This document shows positions 17,487 to 25,940 of a stretch of 64,000 bases of DNA, piece by piece. Numbering within the stretch: position 1 is the stretch's first letter; every line of letters begins with the position of its first letter. The position numbers were made by a program, and so were the translations under genes. The DNA comes from UBA5195 sp034432755 (GTDB lineage Bacteria > Chloroflexota > Anaerolineae > Anaerolineales > Villigracilaceae). Below the pieces are notes generated by a model. The model was given only the letters and a program-made list of their open reading frames with translations. It had not been told where the DNA came from and did not search any database. The stretch lies in assembly GCA_034432755.1 (NCBI GenBank), contig DAOUBQ010000093.1, positions 1 to 64,000 of the forward strand. Reading direction: 5' to 3'.

Positions 17487-17828
17487 ATGACCGCCAAACG
17501 CTGGTTCCTGTTTATCCTGTCCATCCTGGTTGGGATTGGGCTGGGCCTGTATTACGGCTGGGTCATCAGCCCGGTGGAGTATGTCGATACCATTCCATCC
17601 ACTCTGCGGGCCGATTACAAAGCCGATTACTGCCTGATGGTGGCTGAAGTGTTCGAGAGCGAACAGGATGTGCAAGCCGCCGCGCGCCGCCTGGCCCTGC
17701 TCGGCAGCGAGTCCCCCTCTGTTATTGCCTCCGCCGCGCTTGAATTCGCCCGCCAAAACGGCTACGCCCCCACCGACATCCAGCTCCTGCAAGACCTGAC
17801 TCTTGCTCTGCAGGTGTGGCAGCCATGA
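17487..17828 (+). CDS. Small membrane-anchored protein of unknown function (paralogue of next gene)
   Basis: A 113-residue protein: a membrane segment at 5-25 (RWFLFILSILVGIGLGLYYGW) and a helical soluble part. The segment PVEYVDTIPSTLRADYKADY, the D-x-x-A-A-R-R-L-A-L-L element and the general length match the N-terminal 110 residues of the next gene, so the two are tandem paralogues. No known domain is recognised. The helix pairs with short A/L-rich repeats suggest a TPR-like fold, but that is a guess. No Shine-Dalgarno sequence; a TATAAT sits six bases upstream, so the message may be leaderless. Stop and next start overlap by four bases. Confidence 0.75.
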   Translation: MTAKRWFLFILSILVGIGLGLYYGWVISPVEYVDTIPSTLRADYKADYCLMVAEVFESEQDVQAAARRLALLGSESPSVIASAALEFARQNGYAPTDIQLLQDLTLALQVWQP

Positions 17829-18724
17829 ACGACCATCGCGGCCCCTGGTTCATCTTCACCGGACTGTTACTTGGCCTAAGCATCGGCATTGGCGTCGCCT
17901 GGGGAGTGCCGCAAGCCCAGCCGGTCAACACCTCCCCCGCCTCGCTGCGCTATGATTTCAAAAACGAATACCGCTACATGATAGCCGCGGCCTACACCGT
18001 CAGCGGTGATTTAGGCCGTGCCCGCGCCCGCCTCGCCAGCCTGGCTGACCCCGATTCGCTTCTGGCGCTTGGTGAGCAAGCTCAACGCATGTTGGCGCAA
18101 AATTCTTCGATTGAGAGGGTGAGAATCCTGGCGAATCTCTCCGAGGCGATTCAATCTCAGCCCCAAGCGACTCTCGCGCCCGAAACTGGAGCAGACTCCG
18201 CTGCATCTGCCTCTCCGCTCAACGAACCGACTTTGCCCCCCGAACAGCCCTCTGCCACCCCCACACCCGAACCCACCGAAAACCCCTCCCTGCCGCGCCC
18301 CACATCCACGCCTACCAACACCCCTTTTCCCACCCTGCCGCCGCTCCCAACCGCTACCCTGCGCCCCACGCGCACAAACACGCTTACCCCTGGCCCGCCG
18401 TTCATCCTCATCGCTCAGTCCACTGTGTGCGACCCTCAACAACCCAGCCTGCTCAAAGTGAACCTGCAAAACGCCCTTGGGCAACCCGCTCCCGGCCAAG
18501 AACTGGTCATCACCTGGTTTGGCGGCGAGGAGCATTTCTTTACCGGCTTCAAAAACGACATTGGCCCCGGCTACGCCGATTTCAGCCTGGCGAGTGGGGT
18601 TGAATACGCCCTCAGCCTATCGGAAGGCCGAACCCGAATCACCGGCCTGATTGCGCCCGCTTGCACCGACCAGGATGGCAAGCCTTACCCCGGCTCCATC
18701 TTGCTCGAATTTCAACAACCCTGA
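17825..18724 (+). CDS. Membrane-anchored protein with Pro/Thr-rich linker and C-terminal beta domain, unknown function
   Basis: About 299 residues from the ATG that overlaps the previous stop (ATGA); an ATG three codons earlier would overlap more and is less likely. A membrane helix at about 8-30 is followed by a region paralogous to the preceding protein (PASLRYDFKNEYRYMIAAAY). Residues about 120-195 are a Pro/Thr/Ser-rich linker (PTPEPTENPSLPRPTSTPT), typical of exported proteins. The last 100 residues, with QSTVCDPQQPSLL and a second Cys near the end (APACTDQDG), look like a small extracellular beta-sandwich closed by a disulphide. No family recognised. It probably acts at the cell surface together with its neighbours. 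Confidence 0.78.
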   Translation: MNDHRGPWFIFTGLLLGLSIGIGVAWGVPQAQPVNTSPASLRYDFKNEYRYMIAAAYTVSGDLGRARARLASLADPDSLLALGEQAQRMLAQNSSIERVRILANLSEAIQSQPQATLAPETGADSAASASPLNEPTLPPEQPSATPTPEPTENPSLPRPTSTPTNTPFPTLPPLPTATLRPTRTNTLTPGPPFILIAQSTVCDPQQPSLLKVNLQNALGQPAPGQELVITWFGGEEHFFTGFKNDIGPGYADFSLASGVEYALSLSEGRTRITGLIAPACTDQDGKPYPGSILLEFQQP

Positions 18725-18727
18725 GCC

Positions 18728-19318
18728 ATGCCCAGACCGTTTTCCCGCCTGTTGCTCGTTTTCGTTGTCCTCATCGTGCTGACCTCCCTGTGCAACTTCC
18801 CCAGGGCTTTTCCACCGCCCGAACCAACGGCCTTTCCCCAAACGCAAGTCCTGACCGATACACCCCCGCCCCCCACTGAACCCCCCACCATTGGCCCGTG
18901 CGGGTTTGTGTGGGCAACCCAAAGCTTGCCACAGATCTCGCAACAGTTGTTTGAACGCTTGCAGCAGGCTGGCCTGCCCGTTAGCGCCGCCCATTCCGAA
19001 GCCTACGGCGAGAACTGCGTGTATAGTGATGGCACGGTGGCTCGCTTCGCCGCCATGCAAACCGATTACCGCGTTACGCTGGCAGTTGAAACGCTCACAG
19101 ACGCCGAAGCGCTCGGCAGCCTGCTGGAGCAAACTCTCGAAATCATTGACGGGTTCCCAGTGGGGGAAACGCCCGGCCCCAACCCCGGCTATATCGGAAT
19201 CACCTTCCAGGCGGGCGAAACGGTCGAAAACCTGTGGTTCCAGCAAACCCAATCCGACGCCCTGCGCGCGCAGGGTTTGGGTGGGCAATCGTTGTATGAG
19301 TCGATTAAGGGCAAATAA
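18728..19318 (+). CDS. Secreted or membrane-anchored protein of unknown function
   Basis: A 196-residue protein starting three bases after the previous stop, so probably the third gene of the same operon. Residues 7-25 form a signal anchor (RLLLVFVVLIVLTSLC); the Cys at the end of it could be a lipobox (L-T-S-L-C), though the match is imperfect. A Pro-rich stretch follows, then a compact domain with two further Cys (GPCGFVWA and GENCVYSDGT) that could pair. No family recognised. It is convergent with the hisN-like gene, whose stop is 23 bases away. Confidence 0.72.
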   Translation: MPRPFSRLLLVFVVLIVLTSLCNFPRAFPPPEPTAFPQTQVLTDTPPPPTEPPTIGPCGFVWATQSLPQISQQLFERLQQAGLPVSAAHSEAYGENCVYSDGTVARFAAMQTDYRVTLAVETLTDAEALGSLLEQTLEIIDGFPVGETPGPNPGYIGITFQAGETVENLWFQQTQSDALRAQGLGGQSLYESIKGK

Positions 19319-19341
19319 AGAAACGCCTCAGTCACCCATTT

Positions 19342-20130
19342 TTATCCGTTGATGATTTCCAGCAGTTTGTCTTTGAGGGCCGCATTGCAGGCCAATGCTT
19401 CGTTGTGGGTATGCCCTTCGCGGCCATCCCAACTGCCGAAGTAGCCATCGGCCTCTTTGAAGATGACCGGGAAGGGGCCGCAATCCCAAATGTTCATGAC
19501 CGGGTCGAACATGGCTTCGGCGCGCCCGGTGGCAACGCACAGGTAGCCGTAGGCGTCGCTCCAGCCTCGCGCTTCATAGGCGGCCTGGCTCAGTCGTTTC
19601 CAGGCGGGGCCGCGCCCGTGCTGTTCCATGCTGCGCTCATTGGTGTAACAGAGATAGGCACGTTCCAGGCGGTTGGTCGCCGAGACGCGCGCCGGGCGTC
19701 CGTTCCACCACGCCCCCAAACCCTCGGCAGCGCACAGCATTTCATCGGTGCCGGGGAAGTAGGCCGCGCCAACTTTGATGACGCCTTCGATTTCCAGGCC
19801 AATCAGCACGCCGTAGAGTGGCACACCGCGCAGGAAGGCTTTGGTGCCGTCAATCGGGTCGAGTATCCAGCGAAAACCCTGCCCCCCATCCCCTCTCCCA
19901 CCGCGAGAGGGGGGATTTTCCCCAAATTCCTCGCCCAGGATGGCGTGGGTGGGGTAGCGTTTTTCGATTTCGGCGCGGATAAATTCCTCAGCAGCCCGGT
20001 CGGCAGCAGTGACGGGGGTGTCGTCGGCTTTGTAATCGGGACGGATTCCAACGTTGAAGTAGCCGAGGGTGATTCTTCCGGCGCGATAGGCGAGTTCTGT
20101 GGCGAAATGCAGCAGGGGCTCCAGGTTCAT
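19342..20130 (-). CDS. hisN: Inositol-monophosphatase-family phosphatase, probably histidinol-phosphatase (HisN type)
   Basis: A 262-residue Mg-dependent phosphatase. Metal-binding motifs of the IMPase fold are all present: GEEFG (E67/E68), WILDPIDGT (D91, D94) and NIWDCGP near residue 210. The close resemblance of TKAFLRGVPLYGVLIGLE to HisN proteins favours histidinol phosphate as substrate, but inositol phosphate or another sugar phosphate cannot be excluded; no his genes are near. Residues 72-85 (Pro/Gly/Arg-rich) are an unusual in-frame insertion encoded by a GC-rich hairpin. The start overlaps the alr stop by four bases (ATGA), so it is co-transcribed with alr. Confidence 0.85.
   Translation of the reverse strand: MNLEPLLHFATELAYRAGRITLGYFNVGIRPDYKADDTPVTAADRAAEEFIRAEIEKRYPTHAILGEEFGENPPSRGGRGDGGQGFRWILDPIDGTKAFLRGVPLYGVLIGLEIEGVIKVGAAYFPGTDEMLCAAEGLGAWWNGRPARVSATNRLERAYLCYTNERSMEQHGRGPAWKRLSQAAYEARGWSDAYGYLCVATGRAEAMFDPVMNIWDCGPFPVIFKEADGYFGSWDGREGHTHNEALACNAALKDKLLEIING
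19877..19922. repeat. GC-rich hairpin element inside the hisN-like gene
   Basis: ATCCCCTCTC pairs with GAGAGGGGGGAT around a short loop. It encodes the extra residues 72-85 between two conserved metal-binding motifs. A related element (CCATCTCTC...GAGGGGCTGAGGG) lies in the intergenic region at 24636-24670. Confidence 0.6.
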
Positions 20131-21281
20131 TTGTCATCCTTGATGAAAATGCGCGGCACACGCGCGGAGATATTGGTCATTACTTCATAACTGTTTGTGT
20201 CGGCCCATTGGGCCAGGTCTTCGGCAAAAATTTGCTCGCCGTTGGCGGCTTTTCCAAGCAAAATCACCTCGTCGCCCAGTTCGGCGTTATCCCCTTCGAG
20301 GTTGACCATGAACTGGTCCATGCAGATTCTTCCGACCTGCTGGTATTTTTTGCCGTTGATTATCACCTTCGGCTGGTTGGTCATGCGGCGAAAGTAGCCA
20401 TCGGCATAACCGCACGGGACGGTGACGGTGCGGACGGGGTGGTCGGAAACCCACAGCGAGCCGTAACTGACCGGATGCCCCGGCGGCGAGATTTTGCTGT
20501 ATACGACTTGCGACTTCCAGGTGGCGGCGGGGGCCACTTGCACGGTGCGCAGCACGTCTTTATCGGGATAAATTCCATAGAACAGGATACCAGGCCGCAC
20601 CATGTCGAAGGTGCTTTGGGGCAGGTTGAGGATGGCGGCGGAATTGGCAGCGTGAACCAGGCGTGGGCGCGGCAGTCCGCGTTTTTCGTAAAAAGATAAT
20701 ACTTCGTGGAAGCGCGCCAACTGGTCGCTGGCGTAAGAAAAGCCCCATTTTTTTTCCATGCCGGGCGTTTCGAGTGTTTCGGAGTTGGCGAAGTGGGTGT
20801 AAATGCCCTCGATGTCGAGATTCTGGCAGCGCAGGGATTGTTCCAGGAAAGATTCGGCCTCGTACCAGCGCACGCCAGCGCGTTCCATGCCGGTATCAAT
20901 TTTGAGATGTACCTTGAGCGGTTTCCCGGCAGAGGCAGCGGCAGTTTCGGCAGCCTGCAATACTGCCGGGTGCGAGACCGTCAGGGTCAGGTCATGTTCG
21001 AGGAAATAGGAGACGTGTTCTGGCAGCGTCCCGCCCGCGACCAAGATTGGCTTTTTTATGCCAAGTCTGCGCAGGTGTATGCCTTCATCCAAAACAGCGA
21101 CGCCGATATAATCAACATGCGGCTCAATGTATGGGGCGACGCCATCAATGCCGTGACCGTAGGCATTGGCTTTGAGCATGACCAGCACTCTGGCGGGATG
21201 TACCCTGGCGCGAATCGCCTGCACGTTGCGGCGTAGTTGGGAGAGATTGACAACGAGGTGGGTGGGACGGAGCGGGGGCAT
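20127..21281 (-). CDS. alr: Alanine racemase
   Basis: PLP-dependent racemase of 384 residues that makes D-alanine for peptidoglycan. The PLP lysine is K37 in LVMLKANAYGHG. The second catalytic residue is Tyr in HPVSYGSL (Y273), followed by the conserved VPCGYADGYFRR and GRICMDQFMVNL blocks. Length and order are standard (N-terminal TIM barrel, C-terminal beta domain). The first gene of a two-gene unit with the hisN-like phosphatase. The ATG has no Shine-Dalgarno sequence and follows directly on a G-poor repeat array (CAATCTTCAATCTC then ATG), the same arrangement as rbfA and the kinase/phosphatase gene. Confidence 0.95.
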   Translation of the reverse strand: MPPLRPTHLVVNLSQLRRNVQAIRARVHPARVLVMLKANAYGHGIDGVAPYIEPHVDYIGVAVLDEGIHLRRLGIKKPILVAGGTLPEHVSYFLEHDLTLTVSHPAVLQAAETAAASAGKPLKVHLKIDTGMERAGVRWYEAESFLEQSLRCQNLDIEGIYTHFANSETLETPGMEKKWGFSYASDQLARFHEVLSFYEKRGLPRPRLVHAANSAAILNLPQSTFDMVRPGILFYGIYPDKDVLRTVQVAPAATWKSQVVYSKISPPGHPVSYGSLWVSDHPVRTVTVPCGYADGYFRRMTNQPKVIINGKKYQQVGRICMDQFMVNLEGDNAELGDEVILLGKAANGEQIFAEDLAQWADTNSYEVMTNISARVPRIFIKDDK

Positions 21282-21347
21282 GAGATTGAAGATTGAAGAT
21301 TGAGGATTGAAGAATGAGGATTGAAGATTGAAGATTGAGGATTGAGG
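21282..21347 (-). repeat. Heptamer repeat array abutting the alr start codon
   Basis: Plus strand shows tandem GATTGAA and GATTGAG heptamers; on the alr sense strand this is a G-poor (CAATCTT/CAATCCT)n tract ending one base before the ATG. About nine units with small changes. Confidence 0.85.
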
Positions 21348-21423
21348 GTCGTACCCTTTGTGTCCTTCGTGGTAAGAACAGGTTTTTTAGCGCAGCCAGT
21401 CGTTTATCATGGAAATTCGCAAA

Positions 21424-21574
21424 CGGTTTGAGAAAACCTGAACCGTAACGCCTGACAGCGTTAGAAACTTTGAATAGGGAATGGCTGGAATTTCAAGATT
21501 AGCCACACAAAAAACACCCTTTTATCCTTCTATCCTGTTACACAAATTGGCGATTTCAGATTTGGAATCGCTGG
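21424..21574 (+). repeat. 151-bp dispersed element, copy 1
   Basis: Matches 32653-32803 over the full 151 bp with four differences (about 97%). It contains two hairpins: TAACGC-CTGACA-GCGTTA near the start and GCGATT-tcagatttgg-AATCGC at the end. It has no ORF. It lies 70 bp before degV on the same strand; copy 2 lies 150 bp before nusA, also on the gene's strand. Confidence 0.9.
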
Positions 21575-21643
21575 TGTAAAATTGAAGAACTTATTAAAAA
21601 CCTTCAGCGTGAAGGAAAAACCAAAAACTGAAAGTGAGAGTTC

Positions 21644-22507
21644 ATGAAAATTGTAACCGATTGCGCCGCCGATATGCCTGCCAGCGAGTTAGAAGAGTTG
21701 GAAATTACGCAAGCCCCGCTCTTCATCCAGTTCCCCGAAGGCGAGGTCAACTCTGCAGACATCAGCGCCGACGATTTCTATAACCGGCTGGAGGCCATGC
21801 GCCCGGCTGTGCCGACCACGGCCCAGCCTTCGAGCGGGCTGTTCGAGGAACTATACCGCAAACTGGCTGAGACCAGCAAAGAGATTTTCTCCATCCACAT
21901 CTCTTCTGGCTTGAGCGGCACGCTCAATTCGGCGCAGGTTGGCGGCGAGCAGGCGAAAGAGGCAGCCAACGTCCATTTTTGGGATACGATGACGCTTTCG
22001 GGCGGAGAGCGATTCCAGGTTCTGGCAGCGGCCCTCGGTCAAAAGGCTGGTTGGACGATGGAAAAAATCCAGGAGCGCATGGCGGCCATCCGCGGGCAGA
22101 CCGAGGTGATTTACACGCTGGAGACACTGGAATATCTGGCGCGCGGCGGACGGATTGGGCGGGTGCAGGCGCTGATGGGGTCGTTGCTCAAGCTGAAACC
22201 GGTTATCCACGTTTCGCATGAAGACGGAAAATATAGCACGGTCAGCAAAGCGCGCACCATCCCAGCGGCGCTCGAATCGTTAACCGATTACCTGGTGGGC
22301 GTTTACAAAAAGACTCCGCTATGGGTCAACGTATTGCACGGACGCTTCCAGCAGGGCGCAGAAATGCTGTCGGAGATGGTCGAAGAGCGGCTGAACGTTG
22401 CCAAACTGGAAGTCAATCGCATTTCTCCGGTGCTGGGCGTGCATACCGGGCCGGGCATCGTCGGCTGCGCAGTCGTGCCGATGAAGTTGATGGAAGACCT
22501 GGTTTGA
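21644..22507 (+). CDS. DegV-family fatty-acid-binding protein
   Basis: A 287-residue DegV domain protein of usual length. The N-terminal VTDCAADMP and the SSGLSGTLNSA motif, with the serine/threonine residues that hold the fatty-acid carboxylate, are typical; so is YTLETLEYLARGGRIGR in the middle. DegV proteins of Firmicutes (FakB) present fatty acids to the kinase FakA for phosphorylation; no fakA-like gene is seen here. A weak Shine-Dalgarno sequence (AAAGTGAGAG) precedes the ATG. It is the only plus-strand gene in this stretch and is probably transcribed alone, with a hairpin after it. Confidence 0.9.
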   Translation: MKIVTDCAADMPASELEELEITQAPLFIQFPEGEVNSADISADDFYNRLEAMRPAVPTTAQPSSGLFEELYRKLAETSKEIFSIHISSGLSGTLNSAQVGGEQAKEAANVHFWDTMTLSGGERFQVLAAALGQKAGWTMEKIQERMAAIRGQTEVIYTLETLEYLARGGRIGRVQALMGSLLKLKPVIHVSHEDGKYSTVSKARTIPAALESLTDYLVGVYKKTPLWVNVLHGRFQQGAEMLSEMVEERLNVAKLEVNRISPVLGVHTGPGIVGCAVVPMKLMEDLV

Positions 22508-22550
22508 TTTTAGATTGACGATTACAGATAGCAAACATCAAGAAAACAAC

Positions 22551-22587
22551 GGGCAGCGAGAAACCGCTTCGCTGCTCGTTTGATTTT
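22551..22587 (+). terminator. Likely terminator after degV
   Basis: GCAGCG-agaaaccgctt-CGCTGC hairpin followed by TCGTTTGATTTT. It is between two convergent genes and could work for both, with a better T-run on the plus strand. Confidence 0.55.
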
Positions 22588-22621
22588 ACTGCCCACCGAA
22601 CACGGTTTACTGGATATTGAA

Positions 22622-23446
22622 TCAAGTTCCCCAATCCCGCAAATACAAAAAGTCATACCCCACCGTGCGAGTGGTAATTTTGGCAACGGGCGGCATAACG
22701 CGCTTGAAGTGGTTGCGGCGCACGCGGCGGATGACGGTTTCGACGAACGCGCGGCTGAACCCGGCTTCGACGCATTCTTCCAGGCTGTAGCGCTGGTCCA
22801 CCAGCAGGTAGAGCAGTTTATCGGCTTCTTCGTAGGTGAAGCCGAGTTCCTGCTCGTCGGTCTGCCCGGCCCACAGGTCTGCGGAGGGGGCTTTGTCGAG
22901 AATGGGCTGCGGCACGCCGACCTCGCGCGCGAGTTGCCGCACCTGGGCTTTATACAGGTCGCCAATCGGGTTGAGGGCATGGGCTGAGTCGCCATATAAG
23001 GTGGAGTAGCCGAGCAAAATTTCGGTTTTGTTGCCGGTGCCAAGGACCAATCCCTTGAAGGCTTCGGATTGGTCGTAAAGCGTAATCATGCGGCAACGCG
23101 CCATGATGTTGCCTTTGCGCATGTCTGATATGTCGGGGAATTTGGAAATCAGCCCGTCGGCCATTTCTGTGATGGGAATGTCGAGGTGCGGAACGCCTAA
23201 ATCCTGGATGACCAACATGGCGTGGTCGAGCGAATCCTGCGAGGAGGTCTTGTAGGGCATTCGCACGCAGAGCAGGTTTTGCGGGCCGAGTGCTTCGGCG
23301 GCGAGATAGGCCACCAGCGCCGAATCGATTCCGCCCGAAAGCCCCAATACTCCGCGCTTGAGGCCGGTGCGGGTAATTTCGGAGTGGATGAAGCGCGTCA
23401 GCAATCCCCGGACGAGGGCGGGGTTGATGGAGAGGTCAATGTTCAT
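22622..23446 (-). CDS. nadE: NAD+ synthase (synthetase subunit)
   Basis: A 274-residue N-type ATP pyrophosphatase that amidates nicotinate adenine dinucleotide to NAD+. The PP-loop SGGIDS is at 37-42; the substrate loops (GTGNKTEILLGYSTLYGD and PSADLWAGQTDEQELGF) are intact. The protein lacks the fused nitrilase domain of glutamine-dependent NadE; instead a separate nitrilase-type amidase is encoded 48 bp upstream on the same strand. The two are likely to form a split glutamine-dependent enzyme, or the synthase may use ammonia. Confidence 0.93.
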   Translation of the reverse strand: MNIDLSINPALVRGLLTRFIHSEITRTGLKRGVLGLSGGIDSALVAYLAAEALGPQNLLCVRMPYKTSSQDSLDHAMLVIQDLGVPHLDIPITEMADGLISKFPDISDMRKGNIMARCRMITLYDQSEAFKGLVLGTGNKTEILLGYSTLYGDSAHALNPIGDLYKAQVRQLAREVGVPQPILDKAPSADLWAGQTDEQELGFTYEEADKLLYLLVDQRYSLEECVEAGFSRAFVETVIRRVRRNHFKRVMPPVAKITTRTVGYDFLYLRDWGT

Positions 23447-23494
23447 TGTATTTCCTTAAAACGATGCGCCAGCGGTGCAGATTTTTAACTCCGC

Positions 23495-24340
23495 TTACTT
23501 TGTGAGAATGCGATTCATTGCGCTCATCACCATCTCTGGCCGCTCATCTCTTAACAGCGGCAATCTTGTGCGCGTGCGGCGGAGTTGGGCCAGGTCCACC
23601 TCGCACAGGGTGAGGGCTTCTTCATTATAAGGCGATTGGGCAATCTTGCGCCCATCAGGGTCAAAAACGGTCGAGCCGCCGAAGAAGTTCAGGCCGTCTT
23701 CAAACCCAACCCGGTTGGCGTGGGCAAAAAATGACGTGAACAGGCCGGAGTAAGCACGGTTGACATCTTGCACCCACTGCGCCGAGCCGAGGATTTCATC
23801 GGTCACGCCACGCCCAGGCGAGGCGGAGGTCATCAAAAACAGGTCAGCGCCATCCAGCCAGAGGGTGTAGGGGGAAGAAACGTGCCAGAAGTCTTCACAG
23901 ATGAGCATTCCAGCCCGGCCAAAGCGCGTCTCAAAAGCGCGGAAGCAATCCCCGGCGGCGAAGTAGCGTTTCTCGTCGAAAATGCCGTAGGTTGGCAGGT
24001 ACACTTTGCGGTGGACGTGAACCACTTGTCCAGCGGAAAGATAAGCCGCTGCAATGTAATAGCGGTAGCGGCGGTCTTCTTCCACAAAGCCAACCACCAT
24101 ATCCAGGCTTCGAGAAGCCTCCAGCAGTGGGCAGAAGAGCGAGTCATCGGTGCTGGGGCGGTGGGCAATCGTCGCGGCAATATCTTGCAATACGTAACCG
24201 GTTAGCGAAAGTTCGGGAAAAACGAGCAGGTCCGCACCCAACTGGGCGGCTTCTTTGGCGAGGGCCAGGTGCTTTTCCAGGTTGGTTGCTACCTCGCCGA
24301 GTTTGGTATTGATTTGGGCCAGGGCCAGGGTAAATTTCAT
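23495..24340 (-). CDS. Nitrilase-superfamily amidase, probable glutaminase subunit for NAD synthase
   Basis: A 281-residue carbon-nitrogen hydrolase. The Glu-Lys-Cys triad is E43 (VFPELSLTGY), K112 (HRKVYLPTYG) and C148 (MLICEDFWH), in the sequence context of the glutaminase domain of fused NadE rather than that of aliphatic amidases. It lies directly upstream of the stand-alone synthase in the same direction. Inferred role: release ammonia from glutamine and pass it to NadE. An alternative would be an independent amidase, but the context makes that less likely. Confidence 0.85.
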   Translation of the reverse strand: MKFTLALAQINTKLGEVATNLEKHLALAKEAAQLGADLLVFPELSLTGYVLQDIAATIAHRPSTDDSLFCPLLEASRSLDMVVGFVEEDRRYRYYIAAAYLSAGQVVHVHRKVYLPTYGIFDEKRYFAAGDCFRAFETRFGRAGMLICEDFWHVSSPYTLWLDGADLFLMTSASPGRGVTDEILGSAQWVQDVNRAYSGLFTSFFAHANRVGFEDGLNFFGGSTVFDPDGRKIAQSPYNEEALTLCEVDLAQLRRTRTRLPLLRDERPEMVMSAMNRILTK

Positions 24341-24565
24341 CGCAGCGCTCGAAAAAATGGGATGAATATGGCTTCAATCTTACCATAAGCGCGTTTTGCT
24401 AAATCGGTATTTGAATCAGTCGTTTTCTGAGTATTCGTCAAACGGCTTTGGGGCGTCGTGAGTCAGTCGTCACAATTATTGCGCTTAATGAATTTTTACG
24501 GCTAAATAATGGCGATTTTATAAGAAAAAAGAAAAAAAATGACGAAAATTCATGTCATACAAGGA

Positions 24566-24593
24566 TTGACACAGGGGAATTCTGCGGGATAAT
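24566..24593 (+). promoter_or_regulatory. Promoter of speD-speE
   Basis: TTGACA (24566-24571), 16-base spacer, GATAAT (24588-24593). The leader is then about 100 bases and contains a hairpin element. Confidence 0.75.
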
Positions 24594-24635
24594 GCGCATT
24601 CGTTATTCGATTTAAGCCGTAACGCCTGCCAGCAA

Positions 24636-24670
24636 CCCTAACCATCTCTCATCGGAAGAGGGGCTGAGGG
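24636..24670 (+). repeat. GC-rich hairpin element in the speD leader
   Basis: CCCTAACCATCTCTC-ATCGGA-AGAGGGGCTGAGGG is an imperfect palindrome. It resembles the element inserted in the hisN-like gene. It lies 30 bases before the speD start and may affect its translation or be neutral. Confidence 0.5.
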
Positions 24671-24700
24671 CAGACATTTATATTAAGACAAGGAGGCAGA

Positions 24701-25111
24701 GTGAATCATTCTCTTAAACTTGGCGAACATTACATCGTAGACTTGTCGAATTGCAACCGCGATTTGTTATTCGACAGTGAGCGCGCTTACCAAACTTTTT
24801 CTCGCGCCATTCATGCCAGCGGCCTGACGGTGGTGGACGAAGGTTTCTACAAATTTAGCCCGCATGGCTTTACCTGCTTTTTACTGTTGGCCGAATCGCA
24901 CGCCAGCCTGCACGCCTGGCCGGAATATGGCTATTGCGCCATTGACCTGTTTACCTGTGCCATTGACCGCGACTTGCTGCCGCTCATCCAACAGATTCGA
25001 GATGCCTTCGGGGCCACTCATTTCAGTTTTCGCAAGTTAGACCGTGATGCCGAACTGGTTGGGCGCATGTCCATCACCTTTGCTGCGCCCCATCTGGCGG
25101 AGGCCGCATGA
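24701..25111 (+). CDS. speD: S-adenosylmethionine decarboxylase proenzyme
   Basis: A 136-residue class-1B (SpeH-type) enzyme that makes decarboxylated SAM, the aminopropyl donor for spermidine. Autocleavage at E65-S66 in LLAESHASLHAWPE yields the pyruvoyl group; H71 and C86 (DLFTCA) are the other conserved catalytic residues. It starts with GTG, supported by AGGAGG seven bases upstream. It overlaps the spermidine synthase start by four bases (ATGA), so both enzymes are made from one mRNA. Confidence 0.95.
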   Translation: MNHSLKLGEHYIVDLSNCNRDLLFDSERAYQTFSRAIHASGLTVVDEGFYKFSPHGFTCFLLLAESHASLHAWPEYGYCAIDLFTCAIDRDLLPLIQQIRDAFGATHFSFRKLDRDAELVGRMSITFAAPHLAEAA

Positions 25112-25935
25112 GCATTTGGTTTACCGAGGAACTACACCCCTACTATCGCAAATCGCTGCGCGTTAAGCGTGTTCTGGCCGACGAGCAGACCGAATATCAG
25201 CACTTACAGGTGGTTGAAACCGAGTTTTTCGGCAATGCGCTGATTTTGGACGGCATTATCCAACTGACCGAACAGGACAACATGGGTTACCATGAGATGA
25301 TTGTCCATGTACCGATGCTGGCAGTCGGCGCGCCCAAACGGGTGTTAATTGTTGGCGGCGGCGATGGCGGCTCGCTGCGCCAGGCCTTGCGTTACCCCTC
25401 GGTGGAGCAGGTGGTGGTTTGTGAACTCGACCGGCGGGTGGTGGAACTCAGCCGCCAATACTTCCCCAAATTTGGCGACCCCTGGGCCGACCCGCGCGCC
25501 AGCCTGTTGGTTCGGGATGCCTTTGGCTACCTGGAGGAGAACCCGGGCCAGTTCGATGTCATCATCTCGGATACCACCGACCCCATTGGGATGGCAGAAC
25601 GCCTGTTTTCGGATGAATTCTACCGGCTGATGGCGCGCGCCCTGGCTCCTGGCGGCGCGGCGGCTACCCAATGCGAACAACCCTATTTTGATACTGCGCT
25701 CATCAAGAGTATTTACCAGTCGGCCCGCGCACTCACCAAAAACCCGGCCTATTACTATGCCCAAATTCCCACCTACCCCGGGGGCGGCATCGGTTTCATG
25801 TATGTTTCGGATACGCCCTGGCAAAATGGCCTGAATACTCCCTACCCGCCCGGCGAGAACGAATACATCAACCCCGATGTGCATCGGGCTGCCTTCGCTC
25901 TGCCGGAATTTTTCCGCAAGGATTTGTATGGTTAG
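25108..25935 (+). CDS. speE: Spermidine synthase
   Basis: A 275-residue aminopropyltransferase that joins decarboxylated SAM and putrescine. The spermidine synthase signature is present: QYQHLQV-type substrate contact (TEYQHLQVVE), LILDGIIQLTEQDN, VLIVGGGDGG and VVCELDRRVVE, and the catalytic region FDVIISDTTDPIG. The usual DSTDP motif is DTTDP here, a minor change. It is the second gene of speDE and is followed within ten bases by a strong terminator. Confidence 0.95.
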   Translation: MSIWFTEELHPYYRKSLRVKRVLADEQTEYQHLQVVETEFFGNALILDGIIQLTEQDNMGYHEMIVHVPMLAVGAPKRVLIVGGGDGGSLRQALRYPSVEQVVVCELDRRVVELSRQYFPKFGDPWADPRASLLVRDAFGYLEENPGQFDVIISDTTDPIGMAERLFSDEFYRLMARALAPGGAAATQCEQPYFDTALIKSIYQSARALTKNPAYYYAQIPTYPGGGIGFMYVSDTPWQNGLNTPYPPGENEYINPDVHRAAFALPEFFRKDLYG

Positions 25936-25940
25936 AAACG

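Larger units (their letters stand above)
24341..24700. other. Intergenic region between divergent genes, promoter and repeat remnants
   Basis: 360 bases between the divergent amidase and speD. Contains an A-rich run around 24520-24545, a good promoter at 24566-24593, a fragment of the dispersed element (CCGTAACGCCTGCCAGC, 24617-24633) and a GC-rich hairpin element (24636-24670) just before the speD ribosome binding site. No tRNA or known riboswitch seen. Confidence 0.6.
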
